DNA from: Archilochus colubris
Lineage: Eukaryota; Chordata; Aves; Apodiformes; Trochilidae
Direction of reading: 5' to 3'
Assembly (NCBI GenBank): GCA_023079485.1
Contig: CM041115.1
Location: 28,149,505-28,213,504, forward strand
Length of the DNA: 64,000 bases
The translations under genes and the position numbers were made by a program. The notes below the pieces were generated by a model. The model had not been told where the DNA came from, searched no databases, and was given only the letters and a program-made list of their open reading frames with translations. The number at the start of each line of letters is the position of its first letter. Position 1 is the first letter of the stretch. Positions 47,440 to 60,565 of this stretch are shown piece after piece.

Positions 47440-48100
47440 ATTCATCAGTGAGTGGTCAACCAGTTTGAATAATGGGACAGTGGCATTTGCTGATGTTACT
47501 GGAGATACTTGACAGTGAAATGAAAACTGTGGGTGAATGTTGCCAAGATCTGAAGCTCCTGAGTGACCTGCTGATTAAATGGTGTGTTCATTTCCATGCT
47601 GCTAAGTGATGCATAGGAAAAACAATTCTAACATTACACGGACAACTCTACATAGCTTGTTATAATCTAGAAGGGAGGTCTTTGTGGATAGTTCTTAAAA
47701 AACATCCTACATTCACTAGCTGTCAAAGGGAAACTGAATGCTAGAACCGATTAAGGAAGGAATGAAGAACAAAATGAAAAATATGGTTAAGCTCTTCTTT
47801 GAGTACTGCACCTTGAATACTGCAGATGCCTCTGATTTCTTCATCTCCTCACAAATGCAATAGAACACAAAAAGGCATGAAAGGCAATGGAATAATTATA
47901 AAAGTAATCCCCAAAGGGAAAATGCAAGTTAGCTAGGTCTAATCAATGGTCTGAGGAAAGACAAAAAAGACAAAAAGCAAGACATATTAATTGAAAACAA
48001 AAGGAAACCAATTTCTGACAGTGTACCATAGAATTGTGGAACATGTTTCTGCAGAAGAGAAAAAGTGGTTAAAAGAACCACATGGAGCAAAGGCCTGTCA
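47440..48100 (+). mobile_element. Ancient, strongly diverged CR1/L3-like LINE fragment
   Basis: Phrases in the right order match the older amniote CR1 type: atgctgctaagtgatgcatagg near 47595-47617, gtctttgtggatagttct near 47678-47695, gagtactgcaccttgaatactgcag near 47800-47824, and a downstream segment with caaaaaggcatgaaaggcaatgg near 47868-47890. No frame remains. It is much older than the other CR1 copies. Confidence 0.6.
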
Positions 48101-51100
48101 ACAGCTGTTAAACACAATGAGAAAACTGGGGGACCCAAGCAGGGGCAGAATCCTGTCTGGGGTCTTCTGGGTTGCAAGAAGGCCTGGTCTTGGCTAAGTG
48201 GACAAGAACAGCATGACTGTTACACACTTCTCCGGGTATTGAAAAAAGGAAAGGTTTCTGTACACTTTACACTACATATGGCAAAGAAAGACTCAGCAGA
48301 GTCACTCAGAGGAGATGGCTCATCTAAGGCAATGGACTTGGAAAATGACCAAGTACAGTTATCCAAGTGGTCCTAAGTCTCACAGCACACTGCAGCAGCC
48401 CATGACATTCTGTTATGCATATTACATGGAGATTAAAAAAGTTTTTTTACTTCCATATATGGCATCTTATTAAATGATTGCAGTGAAAGATGGATACCAT
48501 TGATATAAATGAGTTTACAGCACATGCTTAAAAGTAAAAAAATCTTTCATGCAATGTTTTATTAATTTAAATAACAAGTCTTAGTTAATAAGACTTAGTT
48601 ATAATGTCCTCATTATCTGCCTCACAGGTCTGACAGTGATCTACTTGCATGGAGTTCCTGAAGGAATGTTCTGTAACTTGGAAAACTGGTCATTATTTTT
48701 GACTGTCTTGGTACATAAACAAAACAGCATCAGGAAAATTCTAAAATTACATTTCAAAACAGTATGCTATTTATCTGATTATATTATAATATATATTTTC
48801 TCTCTGCTGCTGAGCTTTTTTATATTAACAAAGATGCATTGTTAAGTTTAGGTGATGAAGTGCTGCAAGATATTTTGTTTCTAACACCATTTCCTTGCTT
48901 ATTTCTTTACCTCCAGCTCATTTGAGCCAATATTGAATGGAACACTATTTAATTTAAGTGTTTTAAAAATATGTGTTCTCCTTTCTTTAGCAGTAGTAAA
49001 GTCAACACTTTATCTCTATAAATCTATCACAGGAATGATTGAAGCCAAGACATTGTATATCCTGTTAGTGAAGCATTTCTAACATTTTGTAAGCGTTGTT
49101 TGAATCACAGCATCTTGTAGTTGAGTTAATGTAGTTAAATTTGGTGTCTTTGTATTTGTATTTGAGTTAATGTAGTTAAATTGGATGCCTTTGGAAAATA
49201 ATTTTCTGATTCAAAGCACTTTCAAATATTGACATTGCTTTAAAACACCATTCTGGAGTTTGTCTTAGAAATGATCAATAACCACAGTACTAAACATACC
49301 ACTTAGGTTCACAGGTACTTTCTGATTTTTTAGATCATTATTTAGATCATTATTTCCATGAAAATGGAAAGAATTTGACTTTTTACAAAGTGAATTGCAA
49401 GCCTGTATGAAGGCTGTTGGTTTGGACCTCCTTTTTTTCTTAATTTTCTTTTCTATAACTCTAATGGCATTTTTGAGAGGTACAGTCTTGTACATTTAAT
49501 GTATAAGTAAAACATATGCCCAAAGGAGATATTTCATCTGCATTTTCTATACTAACTATTGGGATCACGTGCTTAGCTAAGGTGAAATCTGTGTGCTTCT
49601 GTAAGCAACACCTTTCTCTAGGGGTAACAGGGCAGATGCTCAGAGCACGGCCATACACTTATTGTTAACATTATGTAAAGACAGACTCAGCTCAACAATA
49701 CAGCACTGTGCAGATAACACATGTTAAAAGATAGTTGTTATCACAGCACTTCCAGCCAGACATGATGTAAAAAGTGAAATGCAGGGAAAGGAAAAGAGGA
49801 AATGAGTTCAGTGAAATAGTTCCTTGGGTTTCCCCATCTGCATCCTGTGGCTTGACACTCCAGACATGAAGACTGTCCTCCTACATCACTGTCTGAAGGC
49901 TCATCCCTCATTTCTTTTCTGCACATTGCACTTACCCTTTCCCAGTAGGTGTAGTCCCCTCCTGTTCACTCAGCCTCAGGGTACTGGGGGCACCCTCCAG
50001 GGTGAACCCCTAACCCCACCTAAATGCCACTATTGCATCGTCACCCATCACCAACAGCTCCTGCAGACCTCCTGATCCCCAAGCTGTCTCCACAGGAGCC
50101 TTGACCAGCCACAGACATTTGTGCACCCCTCTGAAAGGTGGGCAGAACACAGCAGAGGAGTTGTGCCCGCTGCCAGCTCTGTGGGCATAACACCATGCAC
50201 ACCATCCCTGGGAGAGTGCTACTCCCCCCTAATGCCATGTTACATGATGGGAGCAAACTGCCCCATTTTGTCTGTCTTTTAGTATGTGTGTATGAATACA
50301 GAGAAACTTTTTTAAAGAACATTTTTTAATAAAGTTGAGCCTTTTGAATATATTGCACAGTACAAACCCAGAATTTTATTAGTAAGAAGTGTAATTAATC
50401 AGAGGCTAAGCAGGTGTTATCCAATGAAGATGGAGATACATACAAGGATAGTTTCATTGCTGGACAAGAGTCTGGGTTCAATTTGCAGTGACATTTTCAA
50501 CTGAAAATGGCAAATCCACAGAATACAGAAGTAACACGTTCAAACTTTTAAAATAACTTCAGTATTCAGAACAGCAGGGTAGCAAAGTGCTATTTTGAAT
50601 CAGCAGGAGATGGGTTTTGCTTATTATTTTTGCAAGGATTTTAACCAGTGGAGAAGAAGAGATCTATCTGAGATCTGGTGAAGATTTAAGCCAAAATAGC
50701 AAACTTGAATCTCTCAATTGCAGATTGAAAGCTTTCAGAAATGCAAATAGTGTGTCTACCAAGACCCTGATAATGGTTGTAAATAGTATTCAGAGTAAAC
50801 GGAACAGTTTTAATTCAAAGATAATTGGATCCCCTAGTGATTCAGTGCATTTGAAGTACAGTTCAAGAAGGTTTACTTGCACTGAAGCAAAATACAGATC
50901 TAGTTCCCTGGCTGCTAAATGCCTTTATATAGCATGGCAGGCTTCCTTCTCTGAAATATTGCTGCTTTGCATCAAGGAATGATACAACTCTTTAAATTAG
51001 GAGTCTCGAAGGCCTGGAACAGTAGAAAACAAACAAATAAAACCTAAATTTGACTAAGGCTGCGTTCTTGGTATCTTGCTGAAAATGGACCTCTTTTAGG

Positions 51101-54100
51101 ACAGCAAAGAAGTATAAAGCAAGAAGCTAAAGTTTTACCCTGAGTTTATATTGATAGGTTGCTAATATTCTTGCAGTGCTGGAAGAATGGGCTTTGTTTC
51201 ACTGTGACCTATTATGTGTGCTGTTTAACTGTCATAATATTTGGGGTACTGACATTCTAACCCCGCAGAATTAAGATGAAACTATTGCTGCCCACATTTG
51301 TTTTATCAACCATTACCCTGGAAATGGTTACCTCCTCCACAGAGGCAGCCTACAGCTTGGTCTCTTGCTTTGAACCACCGGTGACCACGTTGCACCCTTG
51401 CTTCCAGAGTAGCATGGGTTAGGGTAGTATCAACCCTGCATTTCCCCCTTGCAAGGGGCTGCAAGAGATGTTCAAACAGGTATGGTCAAGTTATGATGAT
51501 AACAACTTCAATATATGGGAGTCTAGAGAGGGCCTAACCTACTGAAGGCCATCTCACATCGCCAGGCCCTCACTTATGGGTCTTAGCAGTGTGTGGGGCA
51601 GAGCAGGAGACGTTACTGGGGTACAGTCAGGGGACACCAAGCAATGACCTTCTGCAATGATTAGTGACTTGAGATTGCTGGCATTGAATCACCTCTGCTG
51701 AGCCATGAGAGGTCATGAGTCAGGGCTCACTGATATGCCATGTTTTGAAACAATGTGGTTGTGTCCCACAATCAGTTTATTCAGTTAACAAGTGACCTTC
51801 CTGCTAATTCTATGCTCTCTAATTACCTACAAACTATCTCAAAGCTTATTCTGGAAAATGCAATTCAAGTGGTGTTTTGATGCTCACCAGCAGTGTGTGG
51901 GGACTGTATGTCCTGTTACATCTTGGCTACCACCATCTAGGACAAGTCACTGATGATGAGGCATGTCAAAAGCTAAGAAGGAAATTCTTAGCATGACATC
52001 CAGAACTCAGCTATGGAAACTTAACACCTATTCCCTTAACAGCTGAAGTAAATAGACGACGAGTACTCCTAGGCTGTTCGGGTAGCAGTGGACTGGAAAG
52101 AAAGAAGCTGTTAAGGTTCTACATTTCTGTAGAGGATTGTAGTGTACCTGAAAGTGTGGGCAGCCTGGATCAAGGCTACCTACAATGTCCTTATATCTGA
52201 ACAGGCTGATCGTTTAAGGACAGTCAAAGCACTGAAATGCTAGCTGACTATGTCATGGACAATTTATATGATGAGAATAATTAGAAGGAAGGAAAAGATA
52301 AATGAAAGAGGGGAGGAGAGGAAATAATGAATTTTAAAAGAGATAATGGATCTGGTTTTCAAAACCATTGAGAAATTCTGAGCAGAGGCTGAGTGCTCTG
52401 AAGTGTTAAAAATCAGCCATATGTATTGACTTCATAATAATGATTCAACACTATAATTTAGAAAATGGAAAACAAGCACTGTTCAGAAAAGAGCTCTCAG
52501 CCCCTCACAGCAGCCCCTTTATGATCTCATGTCCTGCTCCCTTCGACATCTGTTTCCCTTTACACAGGAGATAAATTCCTCCCATACCACATAGCATTCT
52601 TAAGAACTGTTACTACTTGCTGAAACAAGAAGTTCACCAGAAACACTATGTGGCCCTTCTGTGAATCAGACCTGAAGAGCTTCTTAGGAGCTCTTAGTGG
52701 TTGGTGTGTTTGTTGTTGTTTCAAGGAATGTGATGGTTGAAGTGTCACAGTAAGGGGGTGTGTAAGTAGCAGCCAGTTTAAATATGCCCTGCAAGCCAGA
52801 CTGAAGATCACTTATCCCAGGTAGCATCACTGGATGGGATGGGACTGCAGGTAGATCAAAACCTGAAGGTGAGTGAGGCTGCCCAACACCTTCTCACATA
52901 GCAACATTATGCCATATCTGCACATAAAGAAGTGCTAAGTATTTTGAATGTGTTTTGCACTGATCCTCTTGGGTTTTTCTGTGTGGTGTGAGGCAGTGCT
53001 GTGTGGTAACACCCACACTGGCTCAGTCAGACACCAGAAGCCTTACTACTGCTGTGGCACACTCCTTGGTCACTAGCTCTGCTAAGCAATGCATATTCTC
53101 AGTGACTTCCTACCACTTTTCTGTCCTGTATGTCACATTCTTAGTGTCACAAATCAGAGCCATGTCCTTACCACATGCTATGCACTTAAATTCTGACATT
53201 TTTTTACATGAAGCCATTTTCTGGTGCTGCTGCATTAGTGGACTCACATTAGCAACCACTGCATGCCATATGAGTTTTCTATCCTTTTTGCTTGGATGAC
53301 CTTAATTCACTGACTGAGCTCTGCTAGCAGAAATATTTGGCAATAACATTTTGGTTATCTTATTTTTTTTTCAGTCTATCTCACCTGCCAAAGATCCCCA
53401 TTGGTCCCTGTTTTATTCTTATTTCTTAAGGCTCCTTTTTATCCACAGCTTCTCCTTTCTTTTTTCTATTATACTTCAGCTTTCCATATGTTTTACCTTA
53501 CTCAGAAGCTCAGATTCTCCAGCTCTGGAGTCTTCTTTTCTTATGCACTTTGCTACATTAACTATCATTGTATTCCTACATATTCCTATAACTCTACTTT
53601 CTTCTCTTAGACTTCAAAGTCTGGATCTTTTTTTGCCACTACTTTAATTCTCCACACCTTCTGCCTACTCTTTTCATGTCTCTTAGCTGTTCATTGCAAT
53701 TCTTCTAATAGTCTTCTAAGAAGGACCAGGGCAGTAATATTTAAAGTGTCAATGTTACCAAAAGTTAACACTTTGTCAGTTTTAGTGCTACATCTCAAAA
53801 GCTCTCTGCTCCCTGCCCAGGCAGAAAGTACTTGACTAATTTTGGTGGTGTCTATCAAACCTTCTCTCCTGGGTCTCTGGCACCACTGACAGTAATTGGA
53901 TGCAGAATTAGATGTAGCTCATGGGTCGGGTGATATGTGAGGCGGTGGATCATTATTTCTAATAATTTCTCCCACCTCCACAGGAAAGTAGCAATGTATG
54001 TCTCCAGAGGCACATTATTTTCTGGAATGCTTTTGGAATATCATTATTCATGCCCCACCCAGTGGCAAGCCTGGAAAGAAAAGGCATAATCAAAGCCTTA

Positions 54101-54889
54101 TTTAGCTCAAGTACAGAGCCTTGTGGTTCTGGAACAGCAAATCCTTCATTTGCATCTCTCCTGATGGTTATATAGAGTATGTGGGCACAGAATCATTACC
54201 AGTGGTATCCTTCCAGTCTAAAGGTTTGGGTAACTGGGCATGCACTGGGGAGGGCTGTGAAAAGTAGAACACCCTTGCATGCACCAGGGCCATCATTGCT
54301 ATTACACTGTAAGATGCTATAACACAATGGTGTTAAATACAAAAGGATATGTCTCAGCAGACATGCTCCACTACACTTCAGATCCCTGCTGAATTTAAGC
54401 ACCCACTCCACCCACCACACTGGCATAGGAAGGGGAATAAGTGCCAAGGCAGAGGACTCTTCCTTGCTTAGGCTGTCTCATTTACACCTCAGCTCCAAGC
54501 AGGTGAAAGCTCAGGTTAGCTGTCAAAGAAGTCCAAAACTCTGTAGCTCAGCATGACATTGAGTTTAAAATCTGTCATATCTTGTATTTTCTTTAATGCT
54601 CTTTCAGCTGTGCCTGGAGCTGTGTAAAGGCTGGTGGTACTGTACAGGCTTGCTGGTACTGGCATTTCCTCCAAAGGAAAGTCTTATTTAAAAATCCCTT
54701 ATCTTATATGTAGGAGCACCCTTTACATGTTGTTATAAAGATGTAGTAGTCTGCTTACATTTCATTTTGAGACCTGTTTGATGTTTGTGGTATTAATTTT
54801 TGGGAAATATAGACATATTTTTACAAGCATCTGTCGTTGTTCTGTTTCATTGAAAAAGATTTGTTACTGCATTAACTGCATTGTAGACA
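48101..54889. other. Intergenic sequence; only a tandem duplication and small repeats seen
   Basis: AT-rich gene-poor DNA. A 41-bp-period duplication lies at 49121-49185, a small 8-bp inverted repeat at 48576-48596 and a doubled TTTAGATCATTA near 49329-49353. Slightly GC-richer stretches at 49.8-50.3 and 51.3-51.9 kb hold no recognised gene. Confidence 0.5.
49121..49185. repeat. Direct repeat, period about 41 bp
   Basis: TTGAGTTAATGTAGTTAAAT begins at 49121 and again at 49162. The following bases are similar but diverged (ttggtgtctttg versus tggatgcctttgg), indicating an older local duplication. Confidence 0.85.
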
Positions 54890-55042
54890 CTGAAACAGGT
54901 TGCTTAGAGAGGTGGTGGAAGACCCATTCCTGGAAGTTTTTAAGGCCAGGCTGGACAGGGCTCTGAGCAACCTGATCCTAGTGGAGCTGGAACTAGATGA
55001 TCTTAAAGATCCTTTCCAACACTGAAAATTCCATGATTCTAT
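54890..55042 (+). mobile_element. CR1 3'-end fragment, plus strand
   Basis: Bases aggttgcttagagaggtggtggaagac, ttttaaggccaggctggacagggctctgagcaacctgat and tgatcttaaagatcctttccaacactgaaaattccatgattctat form the last 150 bp of a CR1. Confidence 0.92.
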
Positions 55043-58000
55043 AAATTTTGCTGCTGTATAAATTTTCTGTGTATCTTTATGTTGAAGTATTTAGTTTCAA
55101 TGGCTAATGGATAAGCTCTCATTACAAAAATAGGGAGAAGTGTGGTTTCATAGTATTCCTAAGAGCTATAGGACCTGGACCAGCACAAGGTACCAGCCAC
55201 AGACAAGCTTGTCTAGGAGTGGAGTTCAAAACATGAAGATGTCACTAAGGTTGCAAACAAATAAAAAATGTTGTGCTACTAATAGAAGCACTGCTAATAG
55301 GAGATCTGCATTGTGATGTTTTGTCAATGGCACATTCTTTCGAGCTACTAAGGCACAGACTACCTGCACCAGATACAAAAAGAAAGAACAGTCAAGTCAG
55401 GAATTGTATTCTGTTCTCAGTTAAAGCACCTCGACACTATTAGTTCAGATGAAAACTCCATGTGCACATGTACTCTCATAGGTATAGGGTATAGGCAACA
55501 GTGCCATGGTGCTAACCCTGGTATACAGATATAGCTTTGTTTATACTAGTTGTCCTCTCTCTGAAAACACTGGTTTATATCCATTCCTTTTCTTACAGGA
55601 CATTGTCTCACACTGCCTGCAAACACTGTTGTCCTTGTTCTGGATGACAAAAGAATAATACATGATAGTGGCTGTGGTGGAAAATAATTTAAAGGATTCC
55701 TTTTTATTTGCAGACTTTAAGAAATGAGTCCTGTCAGTTTTGCACATTTAGTGTGCAAAATTGCACAAATAATAATTCAAATAATTCAAATAATTCAAAT
55801 GCAATGTGCAATTTTCAGTTAATTTCCTCACTCACTTGCTAGGAACAGGAAATTAAGTGTTCTTATTCTCCAGTCTTAGTTTGATTATGGTCCAGAAATG
55901 ATGGGCCATGAATTCCTTTTCTGAAATAATTTACATCTCGTCAAAACTGTAGCCCAAAGACACTGAAACTGGTAGACAGATAGGCTTTTCTTATCTACTG
56001 GAGTACACATTCTCTGTCTTCAGCATCTAACTCTTTAAAGCTTACTTGAAAAAATAAAAACTTTTAGCATCATCATCTGAGAATCATGATTTTTGAAGGG
56101 CAGGAGAAGACACTGGAAAGACTGAAATAAAGTTTGATGCTCCTTCCTTCAACATAAAACAGATATCTATCTCCCTTTGGATAAGGAGAAATACTGTTGA
56201 AAGGGTATTTCCTCCTAAGAGATCTCATCCATAATGTATGCATGCAACATCTTATAGGAAAGTTTTGAGAACAAAATCTGTGTTATTTTTACTGCTGCTT
56301 GGTAATTTCAAAACGTGTTTTGTGGCCACAGTTTTAAAAGACTTGATTCTGTAGTCTCAGTCAAGATAGACACATTATGGAATCTCTGTGTATGCATCTC
56401 ATGCCTTTTGCAGTCTTCTTTTCATTTCCATTCCCTGTGAGTGGGTTGTCTACAGAATACTATGAAAGCACCAACTTTTGTGTTACTGAAAAGTATTTGT
56501 TTGTCATTTATGAGCAGTTTCCTAAGATTTCCACTGCTGAAGCATTTTATGTGGATTTTTTTTTTTTTTGAAGTTCAGATGGTTCTCTGCATAAATTTGT
56601 TAATTTTATAAGATTTTCCTGATTTTTTCCCATTCATTTGAAGAGAAGAAAGGAAAATGCATACTGCTCATTTTGGAGTTTAACCTGATGGGACTTGTAC
56701 CTCTTGCTTTCAGAAGTTCAACACATTATCGCAGTCCTCAAGAGATGTGCAAATGTTAAGGTGAACTTTAATAACAGATACCATTAGTGTATGAGGTGAG
56801 GCAGTTGCCTAGCACTGTGAGCTCTGAAGCTCATTATTTCAGTTTGGAGGATTTCTATGATCCACATTTGCTGTCCTGCACTAATTAGTGGTTATAATGA
56901 CAGTGGCTGGTGATTTTACAGGCTTGTTTGGTGAGTTTTCTGTTGAACCTTGGTTCTTGTCCTATTAGTTAACATCCTATAATGTATGGTCAGCCTACCT
57001 GTGGTTTAATATAATTTGTTTGCTATTGGTTCTTCCTGTTGCAAGAGTGGAGAATCATGCATGGTTCCCAAGAACAGAAGTAGAAGAAATGGTGCAGTGA
57101 CATTTGATGTCAAGATTCCAGGTATAAATAACCATGCAGCTGTTGGTTAGAGATAATGGAGTTGAGAAGCTTTCCTCACAGATGCTGTGCTGTGCGTCAT
57201 GTGAGGCTGCAAAGAGAAAACATCTGCCTATTCTTCTTATACAAGCCTCTGTTCCTTCTCTTTCTATTCCCCAGGAGAGCTGGCAAAATGCACCTCAGTG
57301 ATTTTATTTCATTAGATACTGTAGTCTCAGTAATATCCTCTGTGAGCATCTTCTAGCAATGAAGAGCTCTCAACTCAGAAAACAAGGACAAGAGTATCTG
57401 GGTAGATTAGATCTCTTTGAGGGAAGGGGTATGCTGACCCACTCAACTATGTATTTATAGATTTCAAGAATAATCACAGGATGCAGGGGGAAGTGAATCT
57501 CAGGAGATCACCCACAAAAAGAGTGAAATAATAACATAAATTCCATAAATATATAGGAGCTGGATGACTTGGTTTAATGGATGAAGTGTGGCAGAACTGC
57601 AAGTGTGCAAGCGTGTAAGAGTGTTCGTGTGGCAAAGCAACTGGAGTTTTCATGAGCATATTGTCTTCTTCATAGAGATAAAGGCAGAAGGCTTTGTTTG
57701 TGTAAAAAGTCTCTACAACAGTGTCATGAGGGTTTTTTTCTTGGTTTTTTTGTTTGTGTTTTTGTGGGTTTTTTGGTTTTTTTGTTCTATTTTGGTTTGG
57801 TTTTGCTTGCAGTTTGTTTTTTTGTTTGTTTGTTTGTTGTTAATTTTCCATAGCAGATAGTGCTAATTCTTGTTTTCTGGTCTTCCCTGGTTTTGTGTTG
57901 CTCATCTTTTCCACTGCCTGTGAAGTCATTATCTTCTTCACAGTCATTCATTAGTCTTTCAAGTCTTTCATCAAAAATGGAAAGAAAGGCAAATACGGAT

Positions 58001-58087
58001 CCTTTAAGGAAGCTTTAGGACCAGTCATACGAGTACTGTGGAAGACAAGCTTGAAACTAAAGGGAAAATTCTGGCAGCTATTTTCTC
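55043..58087. other. Intergenic sequence; low-complexity T/G tract
   Basis: No gene recognised. A 9-bp unit (TTCAAATAA) repeats three times near 55775-55800. A T-rich tract with GTTT units occupies about 57728-57845 and produces a spurious Phe/Val-rich frame. Confidence 0.5.
57728..57845. repeat. T-rich (GTTT)n low-complexity tract
   Basis: About 118 bp of T homopolymers and TTTG/GTTT units. It is not coding despite an open frame. Confidence 0.85.
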
Positions 58088-58328
58088 TGTATCTCGGCTT
58101 AGCAGTTTGGGCAGACTACATACCTAATGACAGAATTCCTCTCTATACCACCCCCCTGGACTCCGCCCCCCAAGGGAAGATAAAAGGGGAATAAAGACTG
58201 GAGACTTTAAGTTGGAAACAACTTAAAGAACAATTGGATACAGATTTTACTAATACAAGGGAAAGGTAAGAACATAAAAAGTGAGGTAACAAAAAATAAA
58301 AAAAAAAAACAAACCAAAACGCATATAG

Positions 58329-58362
<34 letters not shown>

Positions 58363-58568
58363 CCTGATAGCACGTGGTGAGCTGGAGGTAATGAACAGCA
58401 GCACAGCCAGAAGGGAGGGGGAAGAAGAAGGAGAAGGTGCTGAATTTCTGACTTTCTTTTATAGAGTATGGCAGGATATGGGAGGGAATAGATCCTTCCC
58501 TTTGCATTCTGCCCCTTTCTGAGTCCAAAAGCCCTCTTTCTTTAGTTCCTCCTGTTCAAATGGTGACA
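58088..58568 (-). mobile_element. 3' LTR of a minus-strand endogenous retrovirus
   Basis: A 481-bp LTR with TG and CA ends on the minus strand. It is immediately preceded on that strand by a polypurine tract (AAGGGGTGGAA, complement of 58569-58579), which fixes both boundary and orientation. A TATAAAAG element lies on minus near 58458-58466. A TA/CA microsatellite sits at about 58328-58361. It is homologous to the LTR at 1701-2116. Confidence 0.85.
58328..58361. repeat. (TA)n(CA)n microsatellite inside the LTR
   Basis: About eight TA units run into about eight CA units. The other LTR copy has only TA units at the same place. Confidence 0.92.
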
Positions 58569-60565
58569 TTCCACCCCTTATTCCATTCCATTTCTCTCCA
58601 TGCTCATTCACCCGGCGATGCCCTGTCTTTAAACAAGATTTTTGTTAAGTCCAGGCTGCAGATCCTCATCATGGCAGTTTCTCAAAGCAAGACAGATGGT
58701 ACAGGGTCTGTCAGGGTTCATGCCCTAATGTGCTGCAAGTTCTTCCTGAGACTCTTGCATTTCACTGCATTATCCTAGGGAAAAAACACTTATTACAACG
58801 ATTATATAATAATTAATAATACAATTATATAACCATTAAAGCTCTACAAAGTGAAATTAAATGCTCTCAGTTAGAGCTAAGTTCCCCTGTGGTACACAAT
58901 GGACTTCCCCATCCTACTGCATAACCCACCAAACCTGTGTTGGACCTTGAGCAGAAATAATCCCGTGGATGGGTTTGTCTTGGCCTAAAGCAGGATAGAT
59001 CTAAACAGGTTCTTTTGACACACAACAGGGACTTTATCTGCATCCACTGTATGTAGAAGGTCTGACTGAACAGGACCAGCTCAGCTGATAGATCCCCTAG
59101 TCTTAACTAGCCAGGAGGCTTCTGCCAAATGCATACCTCAATTTTTGAAAGTGGATTTTTTGAAATCACCCACTGGCCCCAGTCTTAGGTACATGGGTGT
59201 CCATGTGCCATACTCTTACCCTGAGTGTTTCTAACTGGGCAGTGTTATCTTGCCACAGAGTGGCAGCCCAGATAGGCTTCCCCCTGCACTTCCAGTTGTC
59301 CTGTTTCCATTCCTTCAGGCACCCCCACAGGGCACTTGCTGCCATCCATGAATCAGTGTAGAGGTAAAGCACTGGACACTTTTCCCATTCAGCAATGTCC
59401 AGGGCCAGCTGGATGGCTTTTACCTCTGCAAACTGCCTGGATTCACCATCCCTCTCAACTGCTTGAGCAGCTCCTCATGTAGGACTGCAAACTGCTGCTT
59501 TCCACCTCTGCTGACTTCCTACAAGACAGCAGGATCTGTCGGTGAAGAGAGCAAACTTTTCAGTTCATTATATGGAGGGGCTTCCTCAGCATAGTTCACT
59601 ATCTCATCTGGTGGCATTACAAATCTTTACCCTCTGGCCAGCTTGTAATCACCTCTACAATGCCTGGACCATCAGGGCCCCCTATTGAACCTCGCTATAT
59701 TATCAAGGCAGTCCACTTACTCCAGGTGCTATCAGTGGCATGGTGTGTAGATGAGATTCTCCCCTTGCACATCTGCTTCAGAACTGGCAGGCAGGGTACC
59801 AGGAGGAGCGTTGCCTCACTACCAATCACTTCTGAAGCGGCTCAAACTCCTTCAGAAGCAGCCAATATTTCTCTTTCAGTTGCAGGGTAATTGGCCTCTG
59901 AACCTTGATACTGCTGACTCCAAAACCTGAGGGCTCAACCTTGAGTCTCATTGGGTGCTTTCTGACAGAAGCTGCAGGGGAGAGCACATTTTTCCTCTCC
60001 TGTCCTGTTCGGGACAGGGAAAGGTGCCAGGGCCACAGCATGGACTGACTATCGCTTTAGCTGCTCAAAGGCCTGGTGCTGTTCAGGGCCCCATGTAAAA
60101 CCGTTTTTCTTTGGGGTGCCGCCATAAAGGGGTTTGACACTGGGAGCGTACCCAGGAATGTGCATCCTCCAAAATCCCACCGCACCCAAGAAGCTCTGCG
60201 TCTCTTTCTGATGAGAGGGTGAAGACATGGTTGCAGTTTTGCTGAGCGCATCCGTAGGGATGTGCCGGTGCCCATTTAACTCCCTCCCAGGATCTGGATC
60301 TCTCTGGCAGGTCCCCTGACCTTGTTTCATTTTACAGCAAAACCAGCTTCTAGTAGCATGCAAATTGCTTTCCTGCCTTTTTCAAGGATTTCTTCAGCTG
60401 TCCTACCTCATAGAGCAATACCTTCAACATATTGCATTGTATTGTATTGCAGATGGTCTGGAGCTTCAGCCTTCTCCAGTGCAGTGTGGATCAGTCCATG
60501 GCAGATGGTTGGGACTGTGCTTCAAGCCCTGAGGCAGTGGGTTCCAGGTGGGTGCATTTTCTGAA
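58569..60565 (-). pseudogene. Decayed endogenous retrovirus internal region with pol remnants
   Basis: Reading right to left on minus: a reverse transcriptase remnant with an LPQG block at about 60526-60537, a frameshift after it, and a degraded active site (Y-V-E-G where Y-x-D-D is expected) near 60418-60432. The RT connection segment follows at about 60049-60230, then RNase H pieces at about 59166-59480 including a TDSW block. Stops and frame changes separate them. Bases 58569-59160, next to the LTR, carry no recognisable gene; env is absent. The left part of pol, gag and the 5' LTR are missing, so it is a 5'-truncated, coding-dead copy. The bird ERV class is uncertain: a 5-bp target duplication at the related solo LTR would fit an ERVL-like group. 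Confidence 0.82.

Noticed and set aside
53351..53647. 98-codon hydrophobic frame, possible membrane protein
   Set aside because: The T-rich local composition produces Leu/Phe/Ser-rich translations; an overlapping frame has the same bias, and there is no gene context.
57588..57860. 90-codon Phe/Val-rich frame
   Set aside because: It is a translation of the T/G low-complexity tract.
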